From positions 37,295 through 101,294 of the forward strand of contig JACLAT010000135.1 of NCBI GenBank assembly GCA_018105865.1: a stretch of 64,000 nucleotides of DNA, given 5' to 3'. The notes under the pieces were generated by a model. It saw nothing but the letters and a program-made list of their open reading frames with translations, was not told where the DNA came from and did no database searches. Made by a program: the position numbers and the translations under genes. Position 1 is the stretch's first letter, and every line of letters starts with the position of its first letter. Shown here one piece after another: positions 11,931 to 21,843 of this stretch. Origin of the DNA: Metaphire vulgaris (Eukaryota > Annelida > Clitellata > Crassiclitellata > Megascolecidae).

Positions 11931-14826
11931 GTGGTAGAAAAAAGAGATAGTGTATGGTGGCAGTTCTTTTCATATGATGATAGTTGTGATAAATCAACTT
12001 GTATGGTCGTGGATGACACTACCAAGGCTGTGTGTGGAACAAAAATTGCCGGCAAGAACACAAGCAACTTTGCTGCTCACATCAAGCGATACCACAAGGA
12101 GGCACACGAGATCTGTGTCAAGAAAGAACAGGAAAAAGTTTCTGGCAGAAGTCAACCTAAAAAACGTGACATTTCTGGCGCAGTCAAATCACAGACTCTA
12201 AAAAGAGTGTATAGACCGCCGTGTCCTGTCGTGGCCTAAAGATTCTACAGAGCATCACGTGCGAGTTAAAAGTGTCATGAAAATGATCATTGGCACCAGT
12301 TGCCCGATATCACTGCTGGACCAGCCATCGTTCCGTGGCATGATAACTGTGCTGGATCAAAAGTTTAAGATGCCTGGTTTGTTTGATGTTTGTTTTTAAA
12401 CTAAACATTATTTTCAGTTTGTCAGTTCAATTCACTGTAATTTATGTGATAAATGTTGGTATTGATATGTGAGTTAACTTCACTCGTGTCCAATCTAATT
12501 CTCAATACTGGCAGTGGCAGACCATCACTTGAGTTGATTTTTGCAAAAACAGTCTACAAAGCTGACTGTATAAATCTTCATAACTTGCAACTAGATTTGG
12601 GAAAACAACAAGTAGACATGAAAATCAGTTAGTCACAAGTTTGTATGCCTACAGTACACACTGCCAGTTGAGACTTGAGACTGTAACCGGTATTGTAATT
12701 TGCAATAATAAAAATAGTTCAGCTAATAAACAAATACACAGAAATTATATGAATTTTTCTTAACTCAGGTTCTGCAAAGATGAAGAGTTTGATGAGAAGC
12801 ATAATTTGTCCTGAGCTCTGCTACATTAAAAGGGCGACTTAAGCAAGGCTCGTAAGATCACCATTTGTCTGGATGGATGGTCAAAGAAATCACTGTCTTC
12901 TTCCTATCTTGGGATCTCGGCCTGTTACTATGACGTCACAGCAAATAAACCTAGACATTCATTCCTCAATCTTTGCAATATCCAGCACCCACACACAGGC
13001 GAGATGTTGGCGGAATGTCTGTCGCAATGCCTTCAACAGTGGGGTATTACTGAAACACAGGTGCTCATGATCATCACCGACAATGGTGCAAACATGGTGA
13101 AAGCCATCAGACTGATGCAAGAGAAGACCCAGCAGAGTGCCATGTTGGATGAAGAAAATAATGATGTACACGACAGCGATGATGATGATGAGAGTCACGA
13201 GGCTGTGGAAGAGCGAAAACATTGTGAATCAGGAAATAGGTGAAGATGAAACCAATGAAGATGCAGATCACTCGTATTCAGATAATGATGAGACAGTTAC
13301 AGGCGAGATCACAGATATGGAGCCTGAAAACCAGTTTGATTTACCCACCCAAGTTCCATACCTGAGAATGCCTTGCATGGGCGCTGCGCTTCAGCTGATC
13401 ATCAAGCTGCCATACTCGCATTATGATACTGTTCTGACTAAAACAAGGCATCTGGTTTCAAAAATAAGAAGATCGAGTGTTGCTGTTGAAAAGCTTGTCA
13501 TGATATGTGGAAAATCGGTCATTACTGATTGCACCACCAGGTGGAACAATGCGTACCAGATGATTAAACGCCTGCTGTTGATAAAAATGACATCAACAAC
13601 GTTTTGAGTGAAATGGGTAAATATAACAGTTGCACCATTTATTTTAATTATAGCATTTTAGAGTGGTCGTTAACCGTAATAATATTAGATATTTGCTTTT
13701 TGGACAAGTCTGGCTTTGGCTGAAATGTGCAGCTTGTTGTACAATAGAAATCTAGTGGCAATGTGGCATGTGGGATGATGTGGCTATGATGATCAAATTT
13801 TGGGCTACTGCTCTGCTATTCTTAACTTCTAAGTAACCAGTCATGATTCATGAACATTTGTTACTTGAAGTGCATTATCATAATACTGACAATAACTTAA
13901 TTAATAAATTTATCATATACTTTACTGTACAAGTGTACATTGCACAATATGCAAAGTTGTTTCGAAATTATTTAAAGGATTGAATATGCAGTTGCTGTTA
14001 AATTACATAAACATTTCCTTGTGCATTTGTTTAGGCATTGACTCGCTTCTGGCTAGTGATTGGTTAAAACTACAAGAAGTGTCAACACTGCTCGAACCCT
14101 TCGCTCTTCAGACTGATATCTTACAAACTGATGCTCAGTCTCTCTCCAGCATTATTCCATGCATACTGAATCTGGAGTGTCATCTACAGCAACACACGGC
14201 AGCTAAGGCAATAACCTCAAAGATGCTTGATGATCTCCGTCGTCGTTTTGCCACTCTGCTTTATCCCGATACTGAACACTTTAATCCAATTCCAGCAGCT
14301 GCATGTTTGCTTGATCCGACGATGGCCCAAGCAATGATGTCACCAGAATGTGCAGTGCTGTTGCATGCTGCTAAGCTGTACATTGCAACAGTTTGTGAAA
14401 GCCAAAAAAATTTCAATTCCTCAACTGATCCGTCACAACCTGATGATGCATCTTCATCCTCAATGTTGACTCCACTAAGTTCATTGCAAAGGTTCAAGTT
14501 CCTGGCTAATAAGATCCAGTCAATCGACTTACCACAACAAGTGTCAGCAGCAATGTTAGCGAAAGGGATGTGATACACACACAGGTCAACAATTACATAG
14601 CAGACATTGTGGAAGAAGAGATTAATGATGCATTCCTTTTCTGGGAACAAAAGCTTTCCCGATACAATAAACTGAGTGAACTGGCCCAGGACTTGATGGC
14701 AGCTCCAGCATCCCAGGCGTATGTGGAGCGTATATTTTCCCTCTGTGGCTTCTTGACCAATGGGCGTGAAATAGAATGCATCAGTCACTGGAGATGAGAG
14801 CTTTTCTCAAACTAAATGCATTTTGA
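11931..14826 (+). pseudogene. hAT transposase with BED zinc finger, intron-containing, frameshifted
   Basis: The first exon (11931-about 12375) has a BED-type finger: SVWWQFFSYD, then CGTKIAGKNTSNFAAHIKRYH. An intron probably runs from 12376 (GTTTGT) to about 12773 (CTCAG). The catalytic part includes ICLDGWSKKS and IITDNGANMVKA, matching the first two Asp positions of hAT transposases. A frameshift near 13215 joins the Asp/Glu-rich linker to DCTTRWNNAYQMIKRL. A second intron spans about 13613-14033. The C-terminal dimerisation motif reads LAQDLMAAPASQAYVERIFS, followed by a stop near 14574 and a frameshift near 14767 before MRAFLKLNA. At least three lesions suggest that it is inactive. Confidence 0.85.
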
Positions 14827-15014
14827 TAGAAACTCAGATTAACTGATCTCGGCTGACTTGTCTGTTGCATAGGCTAGTAGGCTACTCAGTTAATTGTGCC
14901 ACATGCTGACAATAATTCTGCTTTGCTTAAGTTGACAATTGACATTATGTTATTCTATAAGCTGTTGAACTATTCCAGTAAATTTTGGTGATTAATAATC
15001 GTTTATAAATATTT

Positions 15015-15172
15015 AGAAGTGAACTGGAAATTGGAATGGAAATTATTTGAAAAATGGGAATAGAATGGTAATAGAAATGGAAAATATTTGGGAATGGAAA
15101 TGAGAATTAAATGGAAATTCAAGGACTTAAATGGAATTAGAATGGTAATTAGAAAATATTTCGAAAATGGAA
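15015..15172. repeat. hAT right subterminal repeats
   Basis: A run of GGAAATGGAA-like units just inside the right TIR. They share the unit with the left cluster, so both ends carry the same putative transposase-binding motif. Confidence 0.75.
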
Positions 15173-15189
15173 ATATCACTGCTTTCAGT

Positions 15190-16170
15190 GCAGTAAGAAG
15201 CGATGGTCTCCTATCTGACTTCTTCCAAATCAATTCGGGAGTGAGGCAGGGCTGCAAAATGGCCCCGGACCTGTTTCTGGTGCCAATGGACCGCCTCCTG
15301 GAAAGAACAGCTCACCGGGGCTTCGTGGGGGCCTCCATTGGTAACGAAGTGTTCACTGATCTTGACTTTGCGGATGACGCAGCTCTACTAGCTGAACTAC
15401 TAGAAGTGCTAATTTTGGCCCTCGAGATATTAGAGTCGGAAGCTAAACCTTTTGGCCTTGAAGTGAACTGGAACAAGACGAAGATACAGACGACGATCGC
15501 CCCTCCCCTACGGCCAGCCTCTGTGAGCGTTGCAGGGCATCTGGTAGAGGTAGTTGAATCCTTTACCTACCTAGGATCCCGGACGGACAGCTCAGGGGGC
15601 AGCACACAAGAGATCATCAGACGCATAGCAATAGCTCGCGACTGCTTCCAGTCCATGAACAGGAACTTCTGGCGATCCAGTTTACAAATTCACACGAAAG
15701 TTCGGCTTTATGGAGTGTACGTCTTGCCGATACTTCTCTATGGCGCAGAGACGTGGACGCTGACAGTTGCGTTATCCAGAAAGTTGGAGGCGTTCCATCT
15801 ATGGTGTCTTCGGCGCATTCTGAAGATCTCTTACCTGTCACACACCACGAACGAAATGGTCTACCGACGTGCTGGGGAGAGCCAAATAACGCCGAGGATC
15901 CGGAACCGTCGTCTGAAACTCTTCGGTCATGTTGCTCGAGCCAATCCATCTCAAGACCATGCACGTGCCCTTTGGACCATTATACAGGGTCAACCCAAGG
16001 CCTGGAAGCGCCCGGTGGGACGACCCAAACTTACATGGGTTAAATCTATTGAGACTGAGCTAACATCGCAGAACTCCGGCCTATTCTCCGGATGGAAACT
16101 TGCTCAAAACAGAGACAGCTGGCGTCAGTTTGTGGAAACAGCTACGCTCCAGAGTGGGGCATGCTGCTGA
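15190..16170 (+). pseudogene. RTE ORF, C-terminal part: second half of reverse transcriptase
   Basis: Continues the same frame after the hAT. It has SGVRQGCKMAPDLF (motif B), DLDFADDAALLA (motif C, FADD), VNWNKTKIQT and SFTYLGSRTDSSGG. The C-terminal domain then shows LYGAETWTL, LEAFHLWCLRRILKI, RRLKLFGHVAR and KRPVGRPKLTWV, all standard for RTE. It stops at 16168-16170, just before the TGATGATGAT tail. No further lesion is visible in this part. Confidence 0.92.
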
Positions 16171-16352
16171 TGATGATGATTATGCCAGTAGCTGCTTACG
16201 CTTTTCCTTTGTGATTTACTGTTCTTTGTAGTTTAATACTTGTTGATCTGTATTTTCTTATCTTATCCTGTTATTTTGCTTCTCCTGTTATTTTGAATGT
16301 ACACAGTGCTAAGCTAAATTACCGGTAATCTTAATTTTTTGATGTTTTACAG

Positions 16353-16481
16353 GTGCGAAAGTACTGCAAGTGTATAGAGAGTTTATGCCAGAAGGGCTGG
16401 TGTCCATGCGTTAAAGACAAAGCGCCATGCATCGAAGGAAAATGCCGTTGTATTGGGTGTAAAAACCCATTTGGCATTGTG
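16353..16481 (+). CDS. Exon encoding a CXC (tesmin/TSO1-like) cysteine cluster
   Basis: A 129-bp phase 0-0 exon bounded by TTTTACAG and GTAAGT. It encodes 43 residues with the pattern CxC-x4-C-x4-CxC-x6-C-x4-CxC-x2-C-x-N (YCKCIESLCQKGWCPCVK, then CRCIGCKN). This spacing resembles one half of the CRC/CXC DNA-binding module of LIN54/tesmin proteins and the cysteine tails of some transposon-linked proteins. It starts 163 bp after the RTE TSD and is on the plus strand. I cannot name the gene. A zinc-binding role is likely, and DNA binding is inferred. Confidence 0.65.
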
Positions 16482-16766
16482 GTAAGTGAGCAATATTTTA
16501 ACCAATTCACAGCATAAAATGTTTGAATGCATGGGTTAGTTTCGTTGTCACAACCAGAGTATATCAATAGGGCATCATCATCATACCAACCCTTGGACTT
16601 TACCCCAGCTGTCGGAGTTAAACCATGAGTTTGAATACTTTAATTCTGATTTATTGTTGCATGTCTAAACTCTAAAAGCTTTAACACCACCAAGGTTCTG
16701 CCCACCCAGAAATGAAAAATCTTAATATTTTGAGCATTTAATATCGGCCTAAACCAGGACAGGATC

Positions 16767-16946
16767 TGTTGGCATATTTTTATATGTGTCTATAGTGGCA
16801 ACAATTTACTCGAACAGTCGATTACTTAAGTTGATGATGACTTAACTTTATGTTTGATACTTTATGTTTTAAATCATTAAATGTTGCGATTAACTCGACA
16901 AGATCTCGATTCGCTCTCTGATAAAGATTATTCAAGAGTTTCAATA
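16767..16946 (+). repeat. copia 5' LTR
   Basis: 180 bp, starting TGTTGGCATA and ending TTTCAATA. It matches the 3' LTR at every position I compared. The 3' terminus is TA rather than the usual CA. It carries the promoter in this type of element; a TATA-like TTTTTATATG lies near its start. Confidence 0.95.
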
Positions 16947-16964
16947 GGTTATTGGCCCAGTACC
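16947..16964 (+). other. copia primer-binding site, half-tRNA type
   Basis: GGTTATTGGCCCAGTACC follows the LTR with no gap. GGTTATxGGCCCAG is complementary, with one mismatch, to the anticodon arm of initiator methionine tRNA, not to its 3' end. Drosophila copia is known to prime from an internally cleaved initiator tRNA in this way. Confidence 0.6.
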
Positions 16965-17068
16965 AGAGACGCATAATCCGGAGAACTTCGTCATTCAGTG
17001 AGTTAAAGTTTCCTTGTTTCGTCAACGCATAAAGTCGAACGCGTGGCGCAAGCTTTTAACAAAGGAAA

Positions 17069-20000
17069 ATGGCGGAATCTGCATCATTAAAGATTCAGAA
17101 ACTGAACGGCACGAACTATCAGACATGGAAATTCAGATTAGAACTCTTACTAATTAAAGAGGATCTATGGAATGTCATCAATGATGAAACGCCTGATCCC
17201 GTTACTAACGAATGGAAAATTCGAGACGGTAAAGCATGGGCGATGATCGGACTCCTCGTTGACGACAGCCAGTTGCATCTCATCAGAAAAGAAACTACGG
17301 CTAAATCATCATGGCTATCGTTAAAAAGGTACCATGAGAAGTCTACTCTCTCAAATAAAGTATTTTTATTGAGAAGATTATGCAATCTTAAGTTATCTGA
17401 AGATGGTAATATGGAGAGCCACCTGGCGAATGTAGACGATATTATCGATCAATTAACGTCACTTGGAGAAAACTTTGCAGAACAACTTAAAGTAGCATTT
17501 CTACTCAGTAGCTTACCAGAAAGCTACAACACAATGATAACAGCTCTTGAGACAAGACCAGAGGAGGATTTAACTCCAGAAATGGTAAAGATGAAACTTC
17601 TAGAAGAATATAAAAGAAGAACAGAAACTTATACTGAAAGCAGAAACCATGAACAGAAGGTGATGCAAGCTAAAGGTAAGACAGTGCAGTTAAAGCATGA
17701 TAAAGCACAAGTAACTTGTTTCTTCTGTCATAAGAAAAACCACGTGAAATCTGAATGCAGAAAGTATAAGCAGTGGAAAGAAAGAGCTGACATGAAAATT
17801 AACTGTGAAACAAGACAATGTATAGAAGGGGATCAACAAAATCCTGATACAAACTATTGTCTTCAAACAACAGTAAACTGTGATAGATATTCATGGTGTA
17901 TTGACTCTGGAGCAACTTCACACATGTGTGCCGATAAGAAATTCTTCACAAAATTTAAAGAGAAAAGTGGGCAAATCTTATTAGCCAACGGACATAAAGT
18001 GCCTATATATGGTACTGGTGAAGGTATCATGAAATGTGAAAATACAGATGGAGTTATCATTACAGTCAAAATTTCTGATGTCCTATATGTGCCAAACTTG
18101 AAGGGAAATTTACTCTCAGTGAAGAAAATAGTTCAGAAAGGTTTTGATGTGCACTTTAAAGACAACAAGTGTCACTTAATCAAAGACAATGAAAGAATAA
18201 TCACACTGACTGAAGTGAATGGTCTTTATGAAATCAAAACAAATGAAAAGGCATTGAAAACTACAGAAACATGCAATCAAGATTGTATTCACATCTGGCA
18301 TGAAAGGTTTGGACACAGGGATCCTCAAGCAATTAAATCATTGCAGAAAAGTCATCCAGATTTTCACATGAAACCATGTAAGATATCGACAATATGCGAA
18401 GTGTGCATCAAGGCAAAAATGACCAGAAAACCGTTCCCAAAGCATTCGGAATCTGGAACTAAAGAAATTCTGGAATTAATCCATACAGACATTTGTGGAC
18501 CTTTTTCAACTGAGACACCCAGCAAAAATCGAGACTTCATGACAATGATAGATGATTACAGCAAATATACCACGGTATATCTTTTGAAGAATAAATCACA
18601 GGCAACTGAAAAGGTTAAAGAATATGTGAAGTATGCAAAGACACGGTTCAGAATAACGCCCAAAAGAATCAGGTCAGATCGAGGAGGGGAATACCTCAAT
18701 GAAGACCTGAAAAGATTCCTAAAGAACGAAGGAATACAAATGGAGCTAACTAATCCATATACACCGGAACAGAACGGATGTGCGGAGAGAAAGAACAGAT
18801 ATTTAACTGAGATGATAAGAAGCATGTTAATCAGTTCTCACCTTCCAGACAAATATTGGGGCGAAGCAGCAATGACTGCGAACCACTTACAGAATAGATT
18901 ACCAGTCACAGGCAAGGATATGACTCCTTATGAAATGTGGAATGGAAAAAAGGCCAACTTGAACTACATAAGAACATTTGGATGTACAGCTTATGCCAAA
19001 GTTCCAGATGAAAAGCGCTCTAAGTTGGATATTAAAGCTAGAAAATTATGTCTTGTTGGTTACGAGAATGGCATGAAAGGTTATCGTCTGCTAGACAGAA
19101 ACACCAACAGAATTTACATAAGCAGAGATGTGACTTTTATAGAAAACGATACACATTTAAATCGGTCAAACAACGACACAGTTATTTTTGATCCAGAAGA
19201 GCCAATAGAAGACCAACAACAGATGACAAATCAAAACGATGTAGAAGTTGTTTTAGAAGATGTTCACTTTGAAACTGGTGACGATCAAATCATCCCACCT
19301 CATGAAGAACTGAGGAGATCAGAAAGAACTAATAAAGGTAAAGCGCCTGCAAGACTGATTGAAACAATAAATAAGGTTACTGCAGAAATAAGAGAACCTA
19401 GAAACTTCAAAGAAGCTTCTGAAAGTCCAGAATCTAAAGAATGGATAAAATCCATGGATGAAGAAATTGACAATATGGAAAGGAACAAGACATGGATTTA
19501 TGTTGAGTTACCAGAGAACAAAACACCTATAGGAAGTAAATGGGTGTACAAAGTCAAAAGAGATGAAACAGGAAATATTTCAAAATATAAAGCACGACTA
19601 GTAGCCCAAGGTTATTCGCAAAAGTATGGTGAAGATTATGATGAAGTGTTTGCTCCTGTGGTAAAGATGACAACTGTCAGAATGCTTCTCACTATAGCAG
19701 CAAAGAGACAAATGATAGTAAAGCACTATGATATTCAGTCAGCCTATCTCAATGGCGATCTGTCGCACGATGTTTATATGAGACAACCGGATGGATATCA
19801 TAGAGGTGGAAGCAATGTAGTATGTAAACTGACAAAGAATTTATATGGCTTAAAGCAAGGAGCAAACGAATGGAATAAGAAACTACATGAAATTCTGGAA
19901 TCAAATGGTTATAACAGAAGTAAAAATGATGGCTGTTTCTACAGCAAACAAGAGGGCAAAGATCAAATATACATTACAGTACATGTAGATGATTTGATAG

Positions 20001-20935
20001 CAGCAAGCACAAACACATGTATGATAGAGAAATTTGAGAATCAAATGAACACACAAGTGATCATGAAGAATTTAGGTAATCTCAAATACTATCTGGGCAT
20101 GCAGTTTGAAAGAGATGAACATGGCATATTCTTTGTTCATCAACAGAAATATATAGAAGGCAAATTGGAAGAATTCAAACTCCAAGATGCCAAAACTTCA
20201 AAAATACCAGTTGATCCAGGATATCAAAGAAGACAAGAAGTCAATGAAGCCATGCAAAATAAGGAAATATACAGGAAAGCAATTGGCTCATTACTGTATT
20301 TATCCACAAACACTAGACCAGATATTGCAGTAGGAACATCCATACTTGCTAGAAAAGTGGAAAATCCTCAAGAAGCAGATTGGGTAGAAGTTAAAAGGAT
20401 ATTCAGATACCTAAGTGGTACTAAACTGAAGAAGTTGCAGTTGGGAAATGCAGAGGATGAGAATCCAAATCAATTGGCATGTTATGTCGATGCTGATTGG
20501 GGAGGTGATTCAGGAGATAGAAAGTCTAACACTGGATATTTCTTCAAATATTTTGGATCTCCTATAACATGGACAAGTAAAAAGCAATCTATGGTGACTT
20601 TGTCATCAACAGAAGCCGAATATATCGCTTTATCCGAAGCTGCACAAGAAGCCATATGGATTCAAAGAGTTCTAGAGGATCTTCATGAAAGGATCATCAA
20701 ACCCACAGTTCTATTCGAGGATAACCAAAGTTGTATGAAACTGCTACAAAATGAAAAATCTTCAAACAGAACAAAACACATTGATATAAAATATCATTTT
20801 GTGAGGGACTTATTTAAGAAGGGTGAAATAGATGTAAAATTTTGTCCTTTTGAAGAAATGACAGCAGACTTATTAACTAAACCCCTTGAAGCTGTCAAAA
20901 CTAGAAATCTTGTCCAAAACATAGGACTTGTTTGA
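17069..20935 (+). CDS. copia Gag-Pol polyprotein, intact, 1288 residues
   Basis: Domains in order: an N-terminal UBN2/Gag region (KLNGTNYQTWKFRLELLL); a CCHC zinc knuckle CFFCHKKNHVKSEC (residues 217-230); an aspartic protease with CIDSGATSHMC (Asp279); an HHCC integrase zinc domain (HERFGH...CEVC); an integrase core with D474, D537 and E573, exact DD35E spacing; a reverse transcriptase with AYLNGDL, YGLKQG and HVDDLIA (D974/D975); and an RNase H with YVDADWGGD, STEAEYIAL and FEDNQS. There is no stop or frameshift, and one frame covers gag and pol, as in most copia elements. The length is normal for the family. The ATG follows GGAAA and is the first in frame. Confidence 0.97.
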   Translation: MAESASLKIQKLNGTNYQTWKFRLELLLIKEDLWNVINDETPDPVTNEWKIRDGKAWAMIGLLVDDSQLHLIRKETTAKSSWLSLKRYHEKSTLSNKVFLLRRLCNLKLSEDGNMESHLANVDDIIDQLTSLGENFAEQLKVAFLLSSLPESYNTMITALETRPEEDLTPEMVKMKLLEEYKRRTETYTESRNHEQKVMQAKGKTVQLKHDKAQVTCFFCHKKNHVKSECRKYKQWKERADMKINCETRQCIEGDQQNPDTNYCLQTTVNCDRYSWCIDSGATSHMCADKKFFTKFKEKSGQILLANGHKVPIYGTGEGIMKCENTDGVIITVKISDVLYVPNLKGNLLSVKKIVQKGFDVHFKDNKCHLIKDNERIITLTEVNGLYEIKTNEKALKTTETCNQDCIHIWHERFGHRDPQAIKSLQKSHPDFHMKPCKISTICEVCIKAKMTRKPFPKHSESGTKEILELIHTDICGPFSTETPSKNRDFMTMIDDYSKYTTVYLLKNKSQATEKVKEYVKYAKTRFRITPKRIRSDRGGEYLNEDLKRFLKNEGIQMELTNPYTPEQNGCAERKNRYLTEMIRSMLISSHLPDKYWGEAAMTANHLQNRLPVTGKDMTPYEMWNGKKANLNYIRTFGCTAYAKVPDEKRSKLDIKARKLCLVGYENGMKGYRLLDRNTNRIYISRDVTFIENDTHLNRSNNDTVIFDPEEPIEDQQQMTNQNDVEVVLEDVHFETGDDQIIPPHEELRRSERTNKGKAPARLIETINKVTAEIREPRNFKEASESPESKEWIKSMDEEIDNMERNKTWIYVELPENKTPIGSKWVYKVKRDETGNISKYKARLVAQGYSQKYGEDYDEVFAPVVKMTTVRMLLTIAAKRQMIVKHYDIQSAYLNGDLSHDVYMRQPDGYHRGGSNVVCKLTKNLYGLKQGANEWNKKLHEILESNGYNRSKNDGCFYSKQEGKDQIYITVHVDDLIAASTNTCMIEKFENQMNTQVIMKNLGNLKYYLGMQFERDEHGIFFVHQQKYIEGKLEEFKLQDAKTSKIPVDPGYQRRQEVNEAMQNKEIYRKAIGSLLYLSTNTRPDIAVGTSILARKVENPQEADWVEVKRIFRYLSGTKLKKLQLGNAEDENPNQLACYVDADWGGDSGDRKSNTGYFFKYFGSPITWTSKKQSMVTLSSTEAEYIALSEAAQEAIWIQRVLEDLHERIIKPTVLFEDNQSCMKLLQNEKSSNRTKHIDIKYHFVRDLFKKGEIDVKFCPFEEMTADLLTKPLEAVKTRNLVQNIGLV

Positions 20936-20960
20936 ACTTTGATTTGTAAGCCTTAAATTG

Positions 20961-20971
20961 TTGAGGAGGGG
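20961..20971 (+). other. copia polypurine tract
   Basis: TGAGGAGGGG lies immediately before the 3' LTR, where plus-strand synthesis is primed in LTR retrotransposons. Confidence 0.8.
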
Positions 20972-21151
20972 TGTTGGCATATTTTTATATGTGTCTATAG
21001 TGGCAACAATTTACTCGAACAGTCGATTACTTAAGTTGATGATGACTTAACTTTATGTTTGATACTTTATGTTTTAAATCATTAAATGTTGCGATTAACT
21101 CGACAAGATCTCGATTCGCTCTCTGATAAAGATTATTCAAGAGTTTCAATA
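20972..21151 (+). repeat. copia 3' LTR
   Basis: 180 bp, identical to the 5' LTR. It is followed by the TSD GGATC and then host sequence. Confidence 0.95.
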
Positions 21152-21843
21152 GGATCAACCTAAGCAAGGACAAGAACTTCCGCAGGCAGATAAGCAGTCT
21201 AAAACAGCAGAAAATATTTTAAAGTGGAAGATGAAGGGAAGAAGAAACCAGGAAGTGAACATGAGGCTGGTGAAAGAGGAGAAAGATGATTCAAAAAAGC
21301 TTGATGATGGAGCATAGATTATGATATAGTATCAGCAGCATTTATCTAATCTAATCTAATCTTAAACTTCTATAGCGCCACTTTCATAATGCACAGGAGC
21401 ATCAACCGATGGCACACCAAATCCAAATCATTAAAGATCAAGGTCAAATCCAGGGTATCCGGCCGGACAAACGGGTGACAGTCTATGGTGGATAAGCCTG
21501 GTCAAAAAGATGGGTTTTTAATCTTGCTCTAAAAATTTGTAAAGAATTTGCAATGCGAACATGCTGAGGTAATGAGTTCCAGAGTTTTGGGGCGGCCACT
21601 GAGAAAGCACGAGAACCAAGAACTGTCCGAGTATGGGAGATGGAGAGAACTATTGCAGACGAGGATCTGGTCGAGTATTTGTTTGCTTGTACAGAAAGTT
21701 TTGAAAGAAGGTAACTGGGTTCCTTATAATAAAGTGTTTTGTATACCTGAAGGCAGATTTTAAAGTCTATCCTTTCTTTAATTGGAAGCCAGTGAAGACC
21801 ATACGGACTGGGGTTATGTGCTCACGCTTTGGGGTTTTTGAAA

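Larger units (their letters stand above)
11438..15181 (+). mobile_element. hAT DNA transposon nested in the RTE reverse transcriptase
   Basis: The 3744-bp element starts CAGTGATATTTCCATT and ends with the exact reverse complement of those 16 bases. It is flanked by perfect 8-bp direct repeats CTTTCAGT (11430-11437 and 15182-15189). An 8-bp TSD and a CAGTG terminus are diagnostic of hAT. The interrupted RTE frame continues exactly across the junction once the insert and one TSD copy are ignored, so the hAT is younger than the RTE. Confidence 0.96.
8980..16178 (+). mobile_element. Full-length RTE-type non-LTR retrotransposon, split by a nested hAT element
   Basis: Flanked by identical 11-bp direct repeats ATTATGCCAGT at 8969-8979 and 16179-16189. 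Removing the nested hAT (3744 bp plus one 8-bp TSD copy) leaves about 3.45 kb, the usual size of a full-length RTE. It has a short 5' UTR, one ORF with endonuclease and reverse transcriptase, and a 3' end of TGATGATGAT right after the ORF, as RTE elements have short simple tails. Both ends and the TSD are visible directly in the sequence. Confidence 0.92.
16767..21151 (+). mobile_element. Complete Ty1/copia LTR retrotransposon
   Basis: A 4385-bp element with two LTRs of 180 bp that look identical base for base. It has a primer-binding site directly after the 5' LTR, one uninterrupted gag-pol ORF, a purine-rich tract before the 3' LTR, and 5-bp TSDs GGATC (16762-16766 and 21152-21156). Identical LTRs mean a very recent insertion. 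The element may be active. Confidence 0.97.
16758..21222 (+). pseudogene. Candidate last exon of the CXC gene, interrupted by the copia insertion
   Basis: The flanks of the copia element join at its TSD. After a CCAG acceptor (16756-16757), phase 0 as required by the CXC exon, the reading is DRI before the element and NLSKDKNFRRQISSLKQQK after it, with TAA at 21220-21222. A second open frame (PKPGQDQPKQGQELPQ...) also spans the junction and stops near 21315. Which frame is used cannot be decided. The acceptor has a poor pyrimidine tract, so the exon is tentative. Confidence 0.35.
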
